A stretch of 42,962 bases of DNA. Source: Chloroflexota bacterium. Its GTDB lineage: Bacteria; Chloroflexota; Dehalococcoidia; Lucifugimonadales; Lucifugimonadaceae. A program made the position numbers and the translations under genes. Positions 33,989-42,907 of this stretch are shown piece by piece. The notes beneath the pieces are model-generated. The model ran no database searches. It saw only the letters and a list, made by a program, of their open reading frames with translations, and had not been told where the DNA came from. Every line of letters begins with the position of its first letter. Position 1 is the first letter of the stretch. The DNA lies in the NCBI GenBank assembly GCA_027618835.1, contig JAQCHZ010000021.1, positions 1 through 42,962 of the forward strand, in the 5' to 3' direction.

Positions 33989-34966
33989 GTGGCCTCAACA
34001 TTTGTCGCACCGTTTACAGTGGTGAAAACAGACGCACTCTCAGCCATCGGTAACACACCGTTGGTCGACGTGTCGATCCTGAGCCCAGACCCCAAGATTA
34101 AAATCTACGGCAAGCTCGAGTCGGTAAACCCAACTGGTTCGGTGAAAGATCGTGCCGCTCGTTCGCTTATTGAGACCGCCGAAAAAGAAGGCCTGATAAA
34201 GCCAGGCGACACGATTCTCGAACCCACTTCCGGAAACACGGGACTCGGTTTGGCGATGATAGGGCGAATCAAGGGTTACAACGTAAAAGTTGTTATGCCT
34301 GCAAGCGTTCCGCCTGAACGAGTTCATCTTCTAGAAGCGTTCGGGGCAGAAGTGATTCTGTCGCACAAGGACAAAGGCACGAACGAGTCGATTCTCGTCG
34401 CTAAGCAGATGGCAGAAGAGAATCCTTCGTATTACATGCCGTACCAGTACGGTAACCTCGCCAACCCGAGAGCTCACTACGAGACGACGGGTCCTGAGAT
34501 TGCCCGTGATATGCCGGACGTCAACGCGTTCGTTGCAGGTCTTGGTACGGGTGGCACCCTTATGGGCGTTGGTAAGGCTCTACGTGAGCACAACCCCGAC
34601 ATCGAGATTATTGCGACGGCTCCGCACCCCGACGATAAAGTGCAGGGTTTGCGATCAATCGAACACGGATTTATTCCACCCATCCTCGACCTCGATAAGC
34701 TCGACAGTCGCATTCTTGTCGACGGTGAAGAGGCGTTCTACTGGACACGACGTCTACTGACCGATGCCGGTTACTTTGTCGGTGTTTCGTCGGGAGCGAC
34801 GTTCGCCACGGCTCGTAAAGTCGCTCAGAAATGGTCGAAAGAAGGCCGTGAAGGCAAGATTGTTTGTATGTTCGCTGACGGCGGTTGGAAATACCTTTCA
34901 ACCGGAATTTACGGTGAAGATTTCAAGTTCAAGCAATCGGAAATCGAAGGCAAGACCTGGTGGTAG
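33989..34966 (+). CDS. cysK: Cysteine synthase (PLP-dependent, CysK/CBS family)
   Basis: A 325-residue PLP enzyme making cysteine from activated serine and a sulfur donor. K53 in NPTGSVKDRAA binds PLP; EPTSGNTGLGLAMIGRIKGY is the substrate loop; GLGTGGTLMGVGKAL binds the PLP phosphate; GVSSGA is also conserved. The start is GTG 33989. The donor may be sulfide or a thiocarboxylated carrier protein, since a MoeB-like gene lies directly upstream. Cystathionine beta-synthase activity is a less likely alternative; no CBS regulatory domains are present. Confidence 0.92.
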   Translation: MASTFVAPFTVVKTDALSAIGNTPLVDVSILSPDPKIKIYGKLESVNPTGSVKDRAARSLIETAEKEGLIKPGDTILEPTSGNTGLGLAMIGRIKGYNVKVVMPASVPPERVHLLEAFGAEVILSHKDKGTNESILVAKQMAEENPSYYMPYQYGNLANPRAHYETTGPEIARDMPDVNAFVAGLGTGGTLMGVGKALREHNPDIEIIATAPHPDDKVQGLRSIEHGFIPPILDLDKLDSRILVDGEEAFYWTRRLLTDAGYFVGVSSGATFATARKVAQKWSKEGREGKIVCMFADGGWKYLSTGIYGEDFKFKQSEIEGKTWW

Positions 34967-34997
34967 CCGCTTGGCTGCCCAAATTCTCGTAAATAGA

Positions 34998-35048
34998 GTT
35001 ACCAAAACGACCCCCAATCGTTTTTCGATTGGGGGTCGTTTTGGTAAC
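34998..35048. terminator. cysK: 23-bp perfect hairpin after cysK
   Basis: Bases 34998-35020 and 35026-35048 are exact inverted repeats with a T5 loop. It begins 31 bases after the cysK stop. No clear U-run follows, only GGTGGCACGTTTTC. Very stable; probably the end of the cysK transcript. Confidence 0.7.
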
Positions 35049-35096
35049 GGTGGCACGTTTTCTTATTGTTGTTGGCGATATTGGGGGTTGTAGACA

Positions 35097-36527
35097 TTGG
35101 CACATAGTTCTTTGAGTTCTGAGTTGGTGTTTAAGACTGCTCGTGAGCAGGCGAAGTTGATAGCTGACGGCGATATATTGTCCGAAGAGCTAGTAAATGC
35201 TCATTTGGATCAAATCGAACGTGTGAATCCGGTGGTCAACGCAATGGTCACTATGGTTGCTGAATCGGCTTTGGAACAAGCGTGCGAAGCAGATATGGCT
35301 CGTATGGCTGGCGAAGATATGGGGCCTCTATACGGCCTTCCGATCGCCATCAAAGATCTTCAGAACACCAAAGGGATTCTCACGACTCAGGGATCACCGA
35401 TATACAAAGATTTCGTGCCTGAGTCAGACGCATTGATCGTTGAGCGGGTGAAAAAAGCAGGCGCAATCGTAATTGGTAAGTCGAACACTCCCGAGTTCGG
35501 AGCTGGATCGCAGACGTTCAATGCTGTGTTCGGTTCGACCAAGAATCCGTACGACGTGAGCAAGACCTGTGGCGGTAGCTCAGGTGGGGCTGGTGTGGCT
35601 CTTGCGACTGGAATGACGACTCTCGCGACCGGTTCAGACTTGGGTGGTTCTTTGAGAAATCCCGCAGCGTGGTCGAACGTGGTTGGCATTCGACCCAGTC
35701 CGGGTCGAGTTCCTTCGGTTGGAGGCGACCTAGGCTGGCTAAATCTTTCTACAGACGGTCCGATGGGTCGTACCGTCGACGATGTTGCACTTCAACTCAG
35801 CGTTATGGCGGGTGACGACCCTCGTTCGCCGTTGTCGCTTCGAGAGTCGGGTGCGGGCTACGCCGGTTCACTCGGACGAGATTTCAAAGACGTTCGTATT
35901 GCGTGGAGCAAAGACCTTGGCGGTCGACCAATCGACGCAGAAAACAGTCGGGTCACAGAGTCGGTAAAGCATGTATTCGATGATCTGGGCTTGATCGTGG
36001 ATGATGACGAGCCAGACTTTTCAACTACCGACGAAATTTTTCAAGTGCTGCGGGCTTATAGTTTCGCTATCAAGCACGAAACTCACCTTCGAGATCATCC
36101 CGAAAAGCTAAAAGAAACGGTTCGATGGAACGCCGAGCAAGGCCTGAAGCAATCGGCGATCGACATTGCTCATGCAGAGCGACTCCGAACTCGATTGTGG
36201 GAGCAGCTTTTGGGCTTCTTCGACAAGTACGAATTCCTCGCAATGCCGGTGACTTCGGTGCCGCCGTTCTCTATCGATCTGGAGTACCCGAACGATATCA
36301 ATGGTGTAGTGCCAGAAACGTATCTCGACTGGATGTGGCCGTGCTACACCGTGTCGGTAACGGGCCTGCCTGCGATGTCCGTTCCGGCAGGCTTCACAAA
36401 AGATGGTTTGCCCGTTGGATTGCAGCTGGTGGGTCGACCTCGCGACGAGATTGCACTGCTTCAGTTAGCAAGTGCCTTCGAGGGCGAAACGAATTTTTGG
36501 AAACAACGACCGGGTGTGATTGGGTAA
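35097..36527 (+). CDS. Amidase (amidase signature family)
   Basis: A 476-residue serine amidase starting at TTG. The Ser-cisSer-Lys triad is visible: K86 in AIKDLQ, S161 in CGGSSGGAG and S185 in GSDLGGSLRNPA. Spacing matches the family. The C-terminal GLPAMSVPAGFTKDGLPVGLQLVGRP segment is typical. Members hydrolyse amides including acylated amines and nitrile-derived amides; GatA is unlikely as no gatB/gatC is nearby. The SDR gene starts 27 bases downstream, so they may be co-transcribed. Confidence 0.92.
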   Translation: MAHSSLSSELVFKTAREQAKLIADGDILSEELVNAHLDQIERVNPVVNAMVTMVAESALEQACEADMARMAGEDMGPLYGLPIAIKDLQNTKGILTTQGSPIYKDFVPESDALIVERVKKAGAIVIGKSNTPEFGAGSQTFNAVFGSTKNPYDVSKTCGGSSGGAGVALATGMTTLATGSDLGGSLRNPAAWSNVVGIRPSPGRVPSVGGDLGWLNLSTDGPMGRTVDDVALQLSVMAGDDPRSPLSLRESGAGYAGSLGRDFKDVRIAWSKDLGGRPIDAENSRVTESVKHVFDDLGLIVDDDEPDFSTTDEIFQVLRAYSFAIKHETHLRDHPEKLKETVRWNAEQGLKQSAIDIAHAERLRTRLWEQLLGFFDKYEFLAMPVTSVPPFSIDLEYPNDINGVVPETYLDWMWPCYTVSVTGLPAMSVPAGFTKDGLPVGLQLVGRPRDEIALLQLASAFEGETNFWKQRPGVIG

Positions 36528-36554
36528 CGTCATTTCGAGATAGGAATCAACGAT

Positions 36555-37355
36555 ATGGATCTCAAACTTATAGGTAAGCGTGCGGTGGTTACGGGTGGTA
36601 GCCGAGGAATTGGCAAGGCGATAGCGCGAACTCTGGCGGAAGAGGGCGTGTCGGTTGTGATATCGGCTCGTGGGAAGGAAGCGCTCGATGCGACTGCCGA
36701 GGAACTCACGAACGAGACAGGTTCGACCGTTACTGGAGTAGTCGCCGATACGGGGTCAGACGACAGCGTGCGCAATTTGATCGCCGAAGCCAAGTCGGTT
36801 CTTGGCGGCATCGATATTCTGGTCAACTGCGCAGCTCGTCCCGGCGGACAAAGCACAGTACCTACTCTCGCGGGGGTCACGACCGAAGAGTTCAACGATC
36901 AGATGAACGTAAAAGTTATGGGCTATTTGAGGTGTGCGCGTGAAGTTGCGCCTTTGATGACCGAGCAGGGCTGGGGACGGATCATCAACATTTCAGGAAT
37001 GGCATCTCGCAACACTGGAACGGTTATCGGATCGATGCGAAATGTTGCAGTAACGGCGATGACGAAAAACCTCGCAGCCGAACTCGGCACGCACGGCATA
37101 AACGTCACCGTTATTCATCCTGGAATGACTCGCACGGAGGCGACCGAAGGCGTTATCGCCAAGCGTGCCGCTTCCGAGGGCATTACCGAGGCGGAAGTTG
37201 AACAAAAGCTGGCTCAGGGCAATTTATCAGCCACGATCATCGATGCTGCCGACATCGCATACGTGGTCACAATGCTGGCTTCACCTCTTTCGATTGCAAT
37301 AAATGGCGATGGAATTGCAGCCGGTGGCGGAGTCGGAACGGCAATCTACTACTAG
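36555..37355 (+). CDS. Atypical short-chain dehydrogenase/reductase lacking Tyr/Lys
   Basis: A 266-residue SDR with an intact NAD(P) site (VVTGGSRGIGKAIA, residues about 11-24), NCAARPGG and the Ser of INISGMASRN. At the YxxxK position the sequence is GSMRNVAVTAMTKNLAAEL: aligning with the usual YSASKAAVxxLTKNLAAEL, Tyr is Gly and Lys is Asn. The C-terminal VIHPGMTRTE and substrate loop are normal. It may catalyse by other residues or act as a non-enzymatic binding protein. Follows the amidase closely. Confidence 0.85.
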   Translation: MDLKLIGKRAVVTGGSRGIGKAIARTLAEEGVSVVISARGKEALDATAEELTNETGSTVTGVVADTGSDDSVRNLIAEAKSVLGGIDILVNCAARPGGQSTVPTLAGVTTEEFNDQMNVKVMGYLRCAREVAPLMTEQGWGRIINISGMASRNTGTVIGSMRNVAVTAMTKNLAAELGTHGINVTVIHPGMTRTEATEGVIAKRAASEGITEAEVEQKLAQGNLSATIIDAADIAYVVTMLASPLSIAINGDGIAAGGGVGTAIYY

Positions 37356-37515
37356 ATTGAGCGGGTGCGTGGCGAACTCTGAAGTGTGTACGTCGGTTGC
37401 CCGGTGCGCTGCTACGGAGCGTATCTCGTCGACAAGAGTGAATCACCAAGTATGATTGTGTGTCTCCGGCGTCGAGTCTGTGTTCTTAGCGCCCGACAAT
37501 GAAGAGACGAAATTA

Positions 37516-37527
37516 GTAACTAGTTAC
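37516..37527. promoter_or_regulatory. 12-bp perfect palindrome before the first hyi-like gene
   Basis: GTAACTAGTTAC reads the same on both strands and ends 23 bases before ATG 37551. A repressor site or promoter element is possible; no protein can be assigned. Confidence 0.25.
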
Positions 37528-37550
37528 GACTGCACGGAGAACTTCGCCAA

Positions 37551-38327
37551 ATGACCAAGCTTGCCGCCAACCTTTCGATGATGTTCAATGAGTTCGACTT
37601 TCTCGACCGATTCGAAGCGGCCGCAAAAGCCGGGTTCAAGGGAGTCGAGTATCTATTTCCGTACGACTACCCGGCTGAGCAGATCAAAGAAAAGCTCGAC
37701 AAGTACGACCTGACTCAGGTTCTATTCGACTTTCCTGCTGGCGATTGGGCTGCTGGAGACCGTGGTTGTGCAGTGTTTCCAGGCCGCGTCGGCGAGTTCC
37801 AAGATGGCGTTGGAACCGCGGTTGAATATGCGAAGGTTCTGGATTGCGAGCGACTGACGGTTCTTGCGGGTAAAGCGGTTTCCGGCGTAAGCGCTACTGA
37901 AATGCACGACACGCTGATCGACAACATGAAGTTTGCTTCAAAAGCCGTCGATGGTACTGACATCACTGTGCTGCTCGAAGCGATCAACACTATTGATATT
38001 CCTGGCTACTCGGTGTTCCGCACGAACCAGAGCCGAGCCGCTGTTGAGGCGACTGGTGCCGACAACGTGAAAGTTCAGTACGACATCTACCACATGCAGA
38101 TCATGGAAGGCGATGTGACTCGGGCGATTGAAGCGAACCTCGATGTTATCGGTCACTTCCAGCTTGCCGACAATCCGGGTCGACACGAACCTGGTACTGG
38201 CGAGATCAATTACGACTTCCTGTTGCCGCACATCGACTCACTTGGCTACGAAGGCTGGATTGGGTGTGAGTACGCTCCGGCTGGCGACACCGTTGCCGGA
38301 CTCGAATGGGCTGCGAAGTACCTCTAG
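37551..38327 (+). CDS. hyi: Hydroxypyruvate isomerase-like TIM-barrel protein, copy 1
   Basis: A 258-residue xylose-isomerase-like barrel close to Hyi. The start MTKLAANLSMMFNEFDFLDRFEAAAKAGFKGVEYLFPYDYP is diagnostic. Metal ligands appear as Glu in LLEAINTIDIPGY, Asp in YDIYHMQIMEGD, the Gln/His region HFQLADNPGRHEPGTGEINYDF and Glu in GCEYAPAGDT. The enzyme would interconvert hydroxypyruvate and tartronate semialdehyde, or epimerise a related keto sugar. A paralogue follows at 38439. Confidence 0.87.
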   Translation: MTKLAANLSMMFNEFDFLDRFEAAAKAGFKGVEYLFPYDYPAEQIKEKLDKYDLTQVLFDFPAGDWAAGDRGCAVFPGRVGEFQDGVGTAVEYAKVLDCERLTVLAGKAVSGVSATEMHDTLIDNMKFASKAVDGTDITVLLEAINTIDIPGYSVFRTNQSRAAVEATGADNVKVQYDIYHMQIMEGDVTRAIEANLDVIGHFQLADNPGRHEPGTGEINYDFLLPHIDSLGYEGWIGCEYAPAGDTVAGLEWAAKYL

Positions 38328-38438
38328 TACAAATCAGCTCGTATAAATCGATTAGTCGAAGTGGGCGCACTCGTTTCGGCTGGAATATTAGTGGGCACGC
38401 CAGGTTTGTATCGAAATCGGAACGTGAAAGGATCGTAA

Positions 38439-39212
38439 ATGCCGAAGCTTGAAGCAAATTTGCAGTGGATGTTCAACGAGTACGATCTCATTGATCGATA
38501 CGATGCTGCTGCGCGAGCAGGGTTCAAGGGCGTTGAACTACAGGCTCCGTACTCTCTCGAAATCGACCAAATCGTCGAGCGGCTCGAACGAAATTCACTA
38601 AAGCACGTAATAATCAACTCTCCTGTTGCCGATCCTGACAGCAATGTGAACAACATCGCTCTTCGTGCTGATCGCAAAGATCTGTACGCAGAACGAACTG
38701 CGCTCGCTGCCAAGTACGCTTCAGGCCTCGGTTGCATCGGTGTGAACATCGGTTGCGGGCCAATCGGTGATGTCGATCCCGACGAAGCGCACGAGACGTT
38801 TATCTACAACATTCGTCATGCCGCTGAAGAGCTTGGAAAAGTCGGCGTAATTGCGTTGGTCGAACCTATAAATACACGCGACCAGCCGGGATTTTTCGTA
38901 AACACCTCGAAGGGTGGATTAGCAGCGATCGCCGAGGCAGATCATCCGAACCTAGCGCTGCTGTACGACTTTTACCACATGCAAATTATGCAAGGTGAAC
39001 TGTCGCTTACAGTGAAAGAAAACCTTTCATCTATCAAACACATTCAGATCGCCGATAACCCCGGTCGACACGAACCGGGCACTGGCGAGATCAACTACAA
39101 CCATATCCTGCCGTATCTTGATGAAATCGGGTATGACGGTTGGGTTGGTTGTGAGTACGGCCCGAGCGGCAACACCGAACAGACGCTTGGCTGGGCTTCG
39201 GCCTGGCTGTAA
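38439..39212 (+). CDS. hyi: Hydroxypyruvate isomerase-like TIM-barrel protein, copy 2
   Basis: A 257-residue paralogue of the preceding gene: LEANLQWMFNEYDLIDRYDAAARAGFKGVE at the start, LVEPINTRDQPGF, YDFYHMQIMQGEL, HIQIADNPGRHEPGTGEINYNH and GCEYGPSGNTEQTL. Metal ligands are all kept. It differs from copy 1 in the loop around residues 45-80 (NSPVADPDSNVNNIALRADRKD), which lines the substrate pocket, so it may act on a different substrate. A 111-base gap separates the two. Confidence 0.87.
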   Translation: MPKLEANLQWMFNEYDLIDRYDAAARAGFKGVELQAPYSLEIDQIVERLERNSLKHVIINSPVADPDSNVNNIALRADRKDLYAERTALAAKYASGLGCIGVNIGCGPIGDVDPDEAHETFIYNIRHAAEELGKVGVIALVEPINTRDQPGFFVNTSKGGLAAIAEADHPNLALLYDFYHMQIMQGELSLTVKENLSSIKHIQIADNPGRHEPGTGEINYNHILPYLDEIGYDGWVGCEYGPSGNTEQTLGWASAWL

Positions 39213-39253
39213 CCGAATCAGAGAAACTTTTACTCCTGAGGTCGACTCCTAAC

Positions 39254-42016
39254 ATGAGCACACAAGACTTAACCCAATTCGACAGTGAAGATGCCGACCT
39301 GCGCGCAGATATTCGTCGAATGGGTGACATGCTTGGCGAGACATTACGGAACCTCTGGGGGGAAGAAATTTTCGAGATGGTCGAGTACGTTCGTGCTTCG
39401 ACTCGAACGTTGCGAGAATCGCCTAACCCTGAACTACGAGACGAACTTTTCAAGAAGCTCGACGAGTCGTCGCTCTGGATGGTTATCCGTACTGTTCGAG
39501 CGTTCACCAGTTATTTTCATCTTGCGAACGTAGCCGAGCAGCACCACCGAATCGAATTCAAGGGCGTTGCTGGAGCGCGTAGGGAGTGGCTTAAAGAGGC
39601 GTTTGATCGAATTCGTGATGCCGACATTTCGGTAGAAGAGATCACTGATGTCGTGAATCGTCTGGAAGTTCGACCCGTCTACACCGCACACCCAACTGAA
39701 GCTGCACGACGTTCGATTTTGAACAAGCTACGCCGGGTTGGTGAACTGCTTACCGAGCGATCGAACCCAAGGCTGTTGGAATCGGAAACTCGTCGAATCG
39801 ATCGACGATTGTCCGAAGTGGTCGAGGAGATTCTTCAGACTGACGAACTGCGTCACCAACGTCCGGCACCGACCGACGAAGCTCGCAACATCATGTACTA
39901 CATGGAGGACATGTTTAAGTTCGCCATTGCTGAAGTCGAAGAGGCGCTCGACGATCAATTGGAGACGTTCGGAATTTATCGAACTCCAACTACTAGATCG
40001 ATGCAGTTCGGAACGTGGGTTGGTGGCGATCGTGACGGAAACCCGAACGTTACCCACGAACTAACTCATCAGATACTCGATTTACAGCACGAGCGGGCAT
40101 TGAAGATGTTCGCCCCGGCAATTAAGACTCTCGCACAGACGCTTAGCCAATCGACTCGAATCGTTGATATATCAGAAGAGCTCAAAGAATCTCTCGAAAA
40201 GGATCGCGCTGAACTACCATCAGTTTGGGATGAGTTTTGGAATCTCGACGCCGACGAGCCGTACCGCCTGAAATGCGCATTTATTTACGAACGAGTGCTG
40301 AACGGTATTTCTGCGACCGAAGGTTCACTCAAAGATAAGCCGAGTTATTCAAACGTTGAGTCGCTGTTGGCTGATCTTGAACTCATGCTCGACTCGCTCG
40401 CAGCTAATCAGAGCGGTGCAGCGGCGAACGGCGAGGTTCGACGTGTGATGCAACGAATCTCGGCATTCGGTATGACTCTCGCCACCATGGATATTCGACA
40501 GCACGCCGAAGTGACCGGTACTGCTGTGAACGAACTCATTGATCGGGTGGAGTCGATTGAAGGCGGATTTGGAAGTCTGTCGATGGACGAACGATCGGCA
40601 CGGTTGATCGAGGAATTGAATTCCAAGCGAATTCTTAGTTCCAGAGCCGCTTCGTACTCACCTGCAACCACTGAAGTGCTCGATCTGGTCGACACGGTTC
40701 GCCAGGCGCAAGACGACTACGGTAATCAAGTCATCGAGAGCTGGATCGTGGCGATGACACGCGACATCGACGATCTGCTCGCGGTGTTGGTGCTCGCCAA
40801 AGAGGCAGGACTTGTGGTTCCTGAAGAAGGTATTTCACGAATCTCGGTAGTTCCTTTATTTGAAGAGATTGAAGACCTTCGACGTAGCCACGAAGTGATG
40901 GATAGCTTTCTGTCGATTCCCGAGATCAAGTCATTGGTAGAGGCTTCAGGCGGAGTCGTTGAAGTTATGCTCGGGTACTCCGATTCCAACAAAGACGGCG
41001 GAATTACCACGTCGCAATGGGAGCTTTACAAGGCTCAACGCGAACTGCGAACGATTGCCCAAAAGCACGGAGTTGCGATTCGGCTGTTTCACGGTCGAGG
41101 TGGCACAGTAGGTCGTGGTGGCGGACCCACCAAAGACGCAATCATGGCCCAGCCATACGCAACCGTAGATGGTCGAATTAAAATCACTGAACAGGGTGAG
41201 GTGATTTCCGACAAATACGGTCTCCCCGAACTCGCTAGAAATCACTTAGAGCTATCGGTTGCCGCTGTGATTGAGGCGACTCTGCTCCATGATGAACCAC
41301 GTTATACCGACGAAAAACTTGAAGAGTGGTTCGCCGCTATGGATTGGATTTCGGAACGAGCTTACGCGAAATATCGCAGCTTGATAGAGACCGAAGGGTT
41401 CGTCGATTATTTTATGGATTCGACGCCGGTTGAAGAACTTGCAGGAATGAACATTGGATCACGACCTGCGCGCCGGGCTTCAGCAGATGGAAAGCGGAGT
41501 ATCGACGATCTTCGGGCTATTCCGTGGGTGTTCGGTTGGATGCAGAGTCGACAGGTTGTTCCGGGTTACTACGGTGTTGGACAGGCGCTTTGCGAGGCTC
41601 ACGAGGCGGGAATGGGAGATGTTCTCACCGAGATGTACAACGAGTGGGCGTTCTTCAGTACGTTCATCTCTAACGTAGAAATGACGCTTGTGAAATCGAG
41701 CATGGAGATTGCGAGTCGATACGTCGAAACTCTTGTAGATCCGAGCTTGCATCACATATTTGAAGACATCAAAGAAGAGCGAAACAAGGCGTTGCAGGAG
41801 CTGCTTCGAATAACCGAGCAAGAAAATCTATTGGATCGTCAGCCGGTTCTGAAACGAACTCTAGCGGTGCGCGAATATTATGTCGACCCTCTCAACTATC
41901 TGCAGGTTTCATTGCTGGCACGCCGTCGTTCATCCGAAGAGACCGATCCTTCCGTTGAGCGAGCATTGCTATTGTCGATCAACGGCGTTGCCGCTGGTCT
42001 GAAGAACACGGGATAG
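39254..42016 (+). CDS. ppc: Phosphoenolpyruvate carboxylase
   Basis: A 920-residue enzyme that fixes bicarbonate onto PEP to give oxaloacetate, refilling the TCA cycle. Catalytic signatures: VYTAHPTEAARR (H146), GTWVGGDRDGNPNVTHE, MLGYSDSNKDGGITTSQWELYKAQ, and the FHGRGGTVGRGGGP loop, followed by PPC-type SRPARR. The C-terminus ends in SINGVAAGLKNTG, as is normal (NGIAAGMRNTG). Full length and intact. PgpA begins 5 bases downstream. Confidence 0.97.
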   Translation: MSTQDLTQFDSEDADLRADIRRMGDMLGETLRNLWGEEIFEMVEYVRASTRTLRESPNPELRDELFKKLDESSLWMVIRTVRAFTSYFHLANVAEQHHRIEFKGVAGARREWLKEAFDRIRDADISVEEITDVVNRLEVRPVYTAHPTEAARRSILNKLRRVGELLTERSNPRLLESETRRIDRRLSEVVEEILQTDELRHQRPAPTDEARNIMYYMEDMFKFAIAEVEEALDDQLETFGIYRTPTTRSMQFGTWVGGDRDGNPNVTHELTHQILDLQHERALKMFAPAIKTLAQTLSQSTRIVDISEELKESLEKDRAELPSVWDEFWNLDADEPYRLKCAFIYERVLNGISATEGSLKDKPSYSNVESLLADLELMLDSLAANQSGAAANGEVRRVMQRISAFGMTLATMDIRQHAEVTGTAVNELIDRVESIEGGFGSLSMDERSARLIEELNSKRILSSRAASYSPATTEVLDLVDTVRQAQDDYGNQVIESWIVAMTRDIDDLLAVLVLAKEAGLVVPEEGISRISVVPLFEEIEDLRRSHEVMDSFLSIPEIKSLVEASGGVVEVMLGYSDSNKDGGITTSQWELYKAQRELRTIAQKHGVAIRLFHGRGGTVGRGGGPTKDAIMAQPYATVDGRIKITEQGEVISDKYGLPELARNHLELSVAAVIEATLLHDEPRYTDEKLEEWFAAMDWISERAYAKYRSLIETEGFVDYFMDSTPVEELAGMNIGSRPARRASADGKRSIDDLRAIPWVFGWMQSRQVVPGYYGVGQALCEAHEAGMGDVLTEMYNEWAFFSTFISNVEMTLVKSSMEIASRYVETLVDPSLHHIFEDIKEERNKALQELLRITEQENLLDRQPVLKRTLAVREYYVDPLNYLQVSLLARRRSSEETDPSVERALLLSINGVAAGLKNTG

Positions 42017-42021
42017 CAGCA

Positions 42022-42528
42022 TTGGCAACTTCTTCTCGGTCACAAAAAAATCCTGTTGTTTCGTTCGTAGCAGAAACGATAGCAACTGGATTTGGCTCTG
42101 GTAACTGGCCATTCGTCGCACCTGCGACTGTGGGCACGTTTGCCGCTCTAATTGCGTACTGGCTACTCGATGTCTTGGTGTTTGGTGGCGATGGCGACTC
42201 TGTTTGGTTCTTCGCGTTGATAGCTATCGTGACGGCGGTCGGAATATGGGCGACCGACTACATCGACAATGAAGATGACCATGATCCGAAACGCGGCGTA
42301 ATCGACGAGTGGGTTGGTGTTTGGGTGACGGTTCTGTTTTTACCCGCCACTTGGCCGTGGATGATCGCTGGATTCTTCGTTTTCAGGGCTTTAGATATTT
42401 ACAAGCCATTGGGCGTTCGCAAAATTGAAGCTTGGCCCGGCGGATGGGGCATCATGTTCGACGATGTCGCGGCGGGCGTTATCGGTGCGGTGATACTGAA
42501 CGCAGTGCGGCTGATCTTCTTCGCTTAG
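42022..42528 (+). CDS. pgpA: Phosphatidylglycerophosphatase A
   Basis: A 168-residue membrane enzyme that dephosphorylates phosphatidylglycerophosphate. Motifs: TGFGSGNWPFVAPATVGT, DPKRGVIDEWVGVWVT, FVFRALDIYKPLGVRKIE and PGGWGIMFDDVAAG. Four hydrophobic segments. It starts at TTG 42022, 5 bases after the ppc stop, so it is probably translated from the same mRNA. Links with plsY elsewhere in the window only by lipid metabolism. Confidence 0.93.
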   Translation: MATSSRSQKNPVVSFVAETIATGFGSGNWPFVAPATVGTFAALIAYWLLDVLVFGGDGDSVWFFALIAIVTAVGIWATDYIDNEDDHDPKRGVIDEWVGVWVTVLFLPATWPWMIAGFFVFRALDIYKPLGVRKIEAWPGGWGIMFDDVAAGVIGAVILNAVRLIFFA

Positions 42529-42551
42529 GCCTTAGGATTTAGTACCCGGCT

Positions 42552-42735
42552 CTGTCATTGCGAGGAGTTCGACGACATGGCAATCAGTGATCACGAGCAA
42601 AGCTATCGTCTACCCACGGTGTTACTTTCTAAGAGTTGACATTTCGCCGTGCTCAGTGAAGCCTAAATCGATAACCGCGTTGCGATCGGTGGCTGATTGC
42701 CACGTCGCCTGAGGGCAGGCTTCTCGCAATGACAG
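42552..42735. mobile_element. Inverted-repeat (MITE/REP-like) element
   Basis: CTGTCATTGCGAG at 42552-42564 is the exact reverse complement of CTCGCAATGACAG at 42723-42735. The arms extend inward to GGCAATCAG (42579-42587) and CTGATTGCC (42693-42701). The unit is 184 bp with no gene. Motifs of the kind TCATTGCGAGG...GGCAATC are known dispersed repeats of bacterial genomes. It lies between the convergent pgpA and hydrolase fragment. Confidence 0.65.
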
Positions 42736-42739
42736 TTGC

Positions 42740-42907
42740 TTAGGCTTTCGCTAGCTTCCTGAGGATTTGTACGAACAACGCGTTCACAAGCTGGACGAAT
42801 CGTTCGGGCTCGGCATGGTGCATGCCATGGCCGACATCATCCCACTTCACATAGCGACCGTTTGTCAGTAAGAGGTGGTTCCGGTTGTCTGGACAGTGTT
42901 CCCGGTT
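42740..42907 (-). pseudogene. Alpha/beta-hydrolase C-terminal fragment
   Basis: The minus-strand frame ending at TAA 42742-42740 reads NHLLLTNGRYVKWDDVGHGMHHAEPERFVQLVNALF. The GHGMHHAEP segment is the catalytic His motif of alpha/beta hydrolases near their C-terminus. An in-frame TAA at 42910-42908 precedes it and no hydrolase core is seen in the remaining 52 bases, so it is either a decayed gene or has a frameshift near the window edge. Confidence 0.5.
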
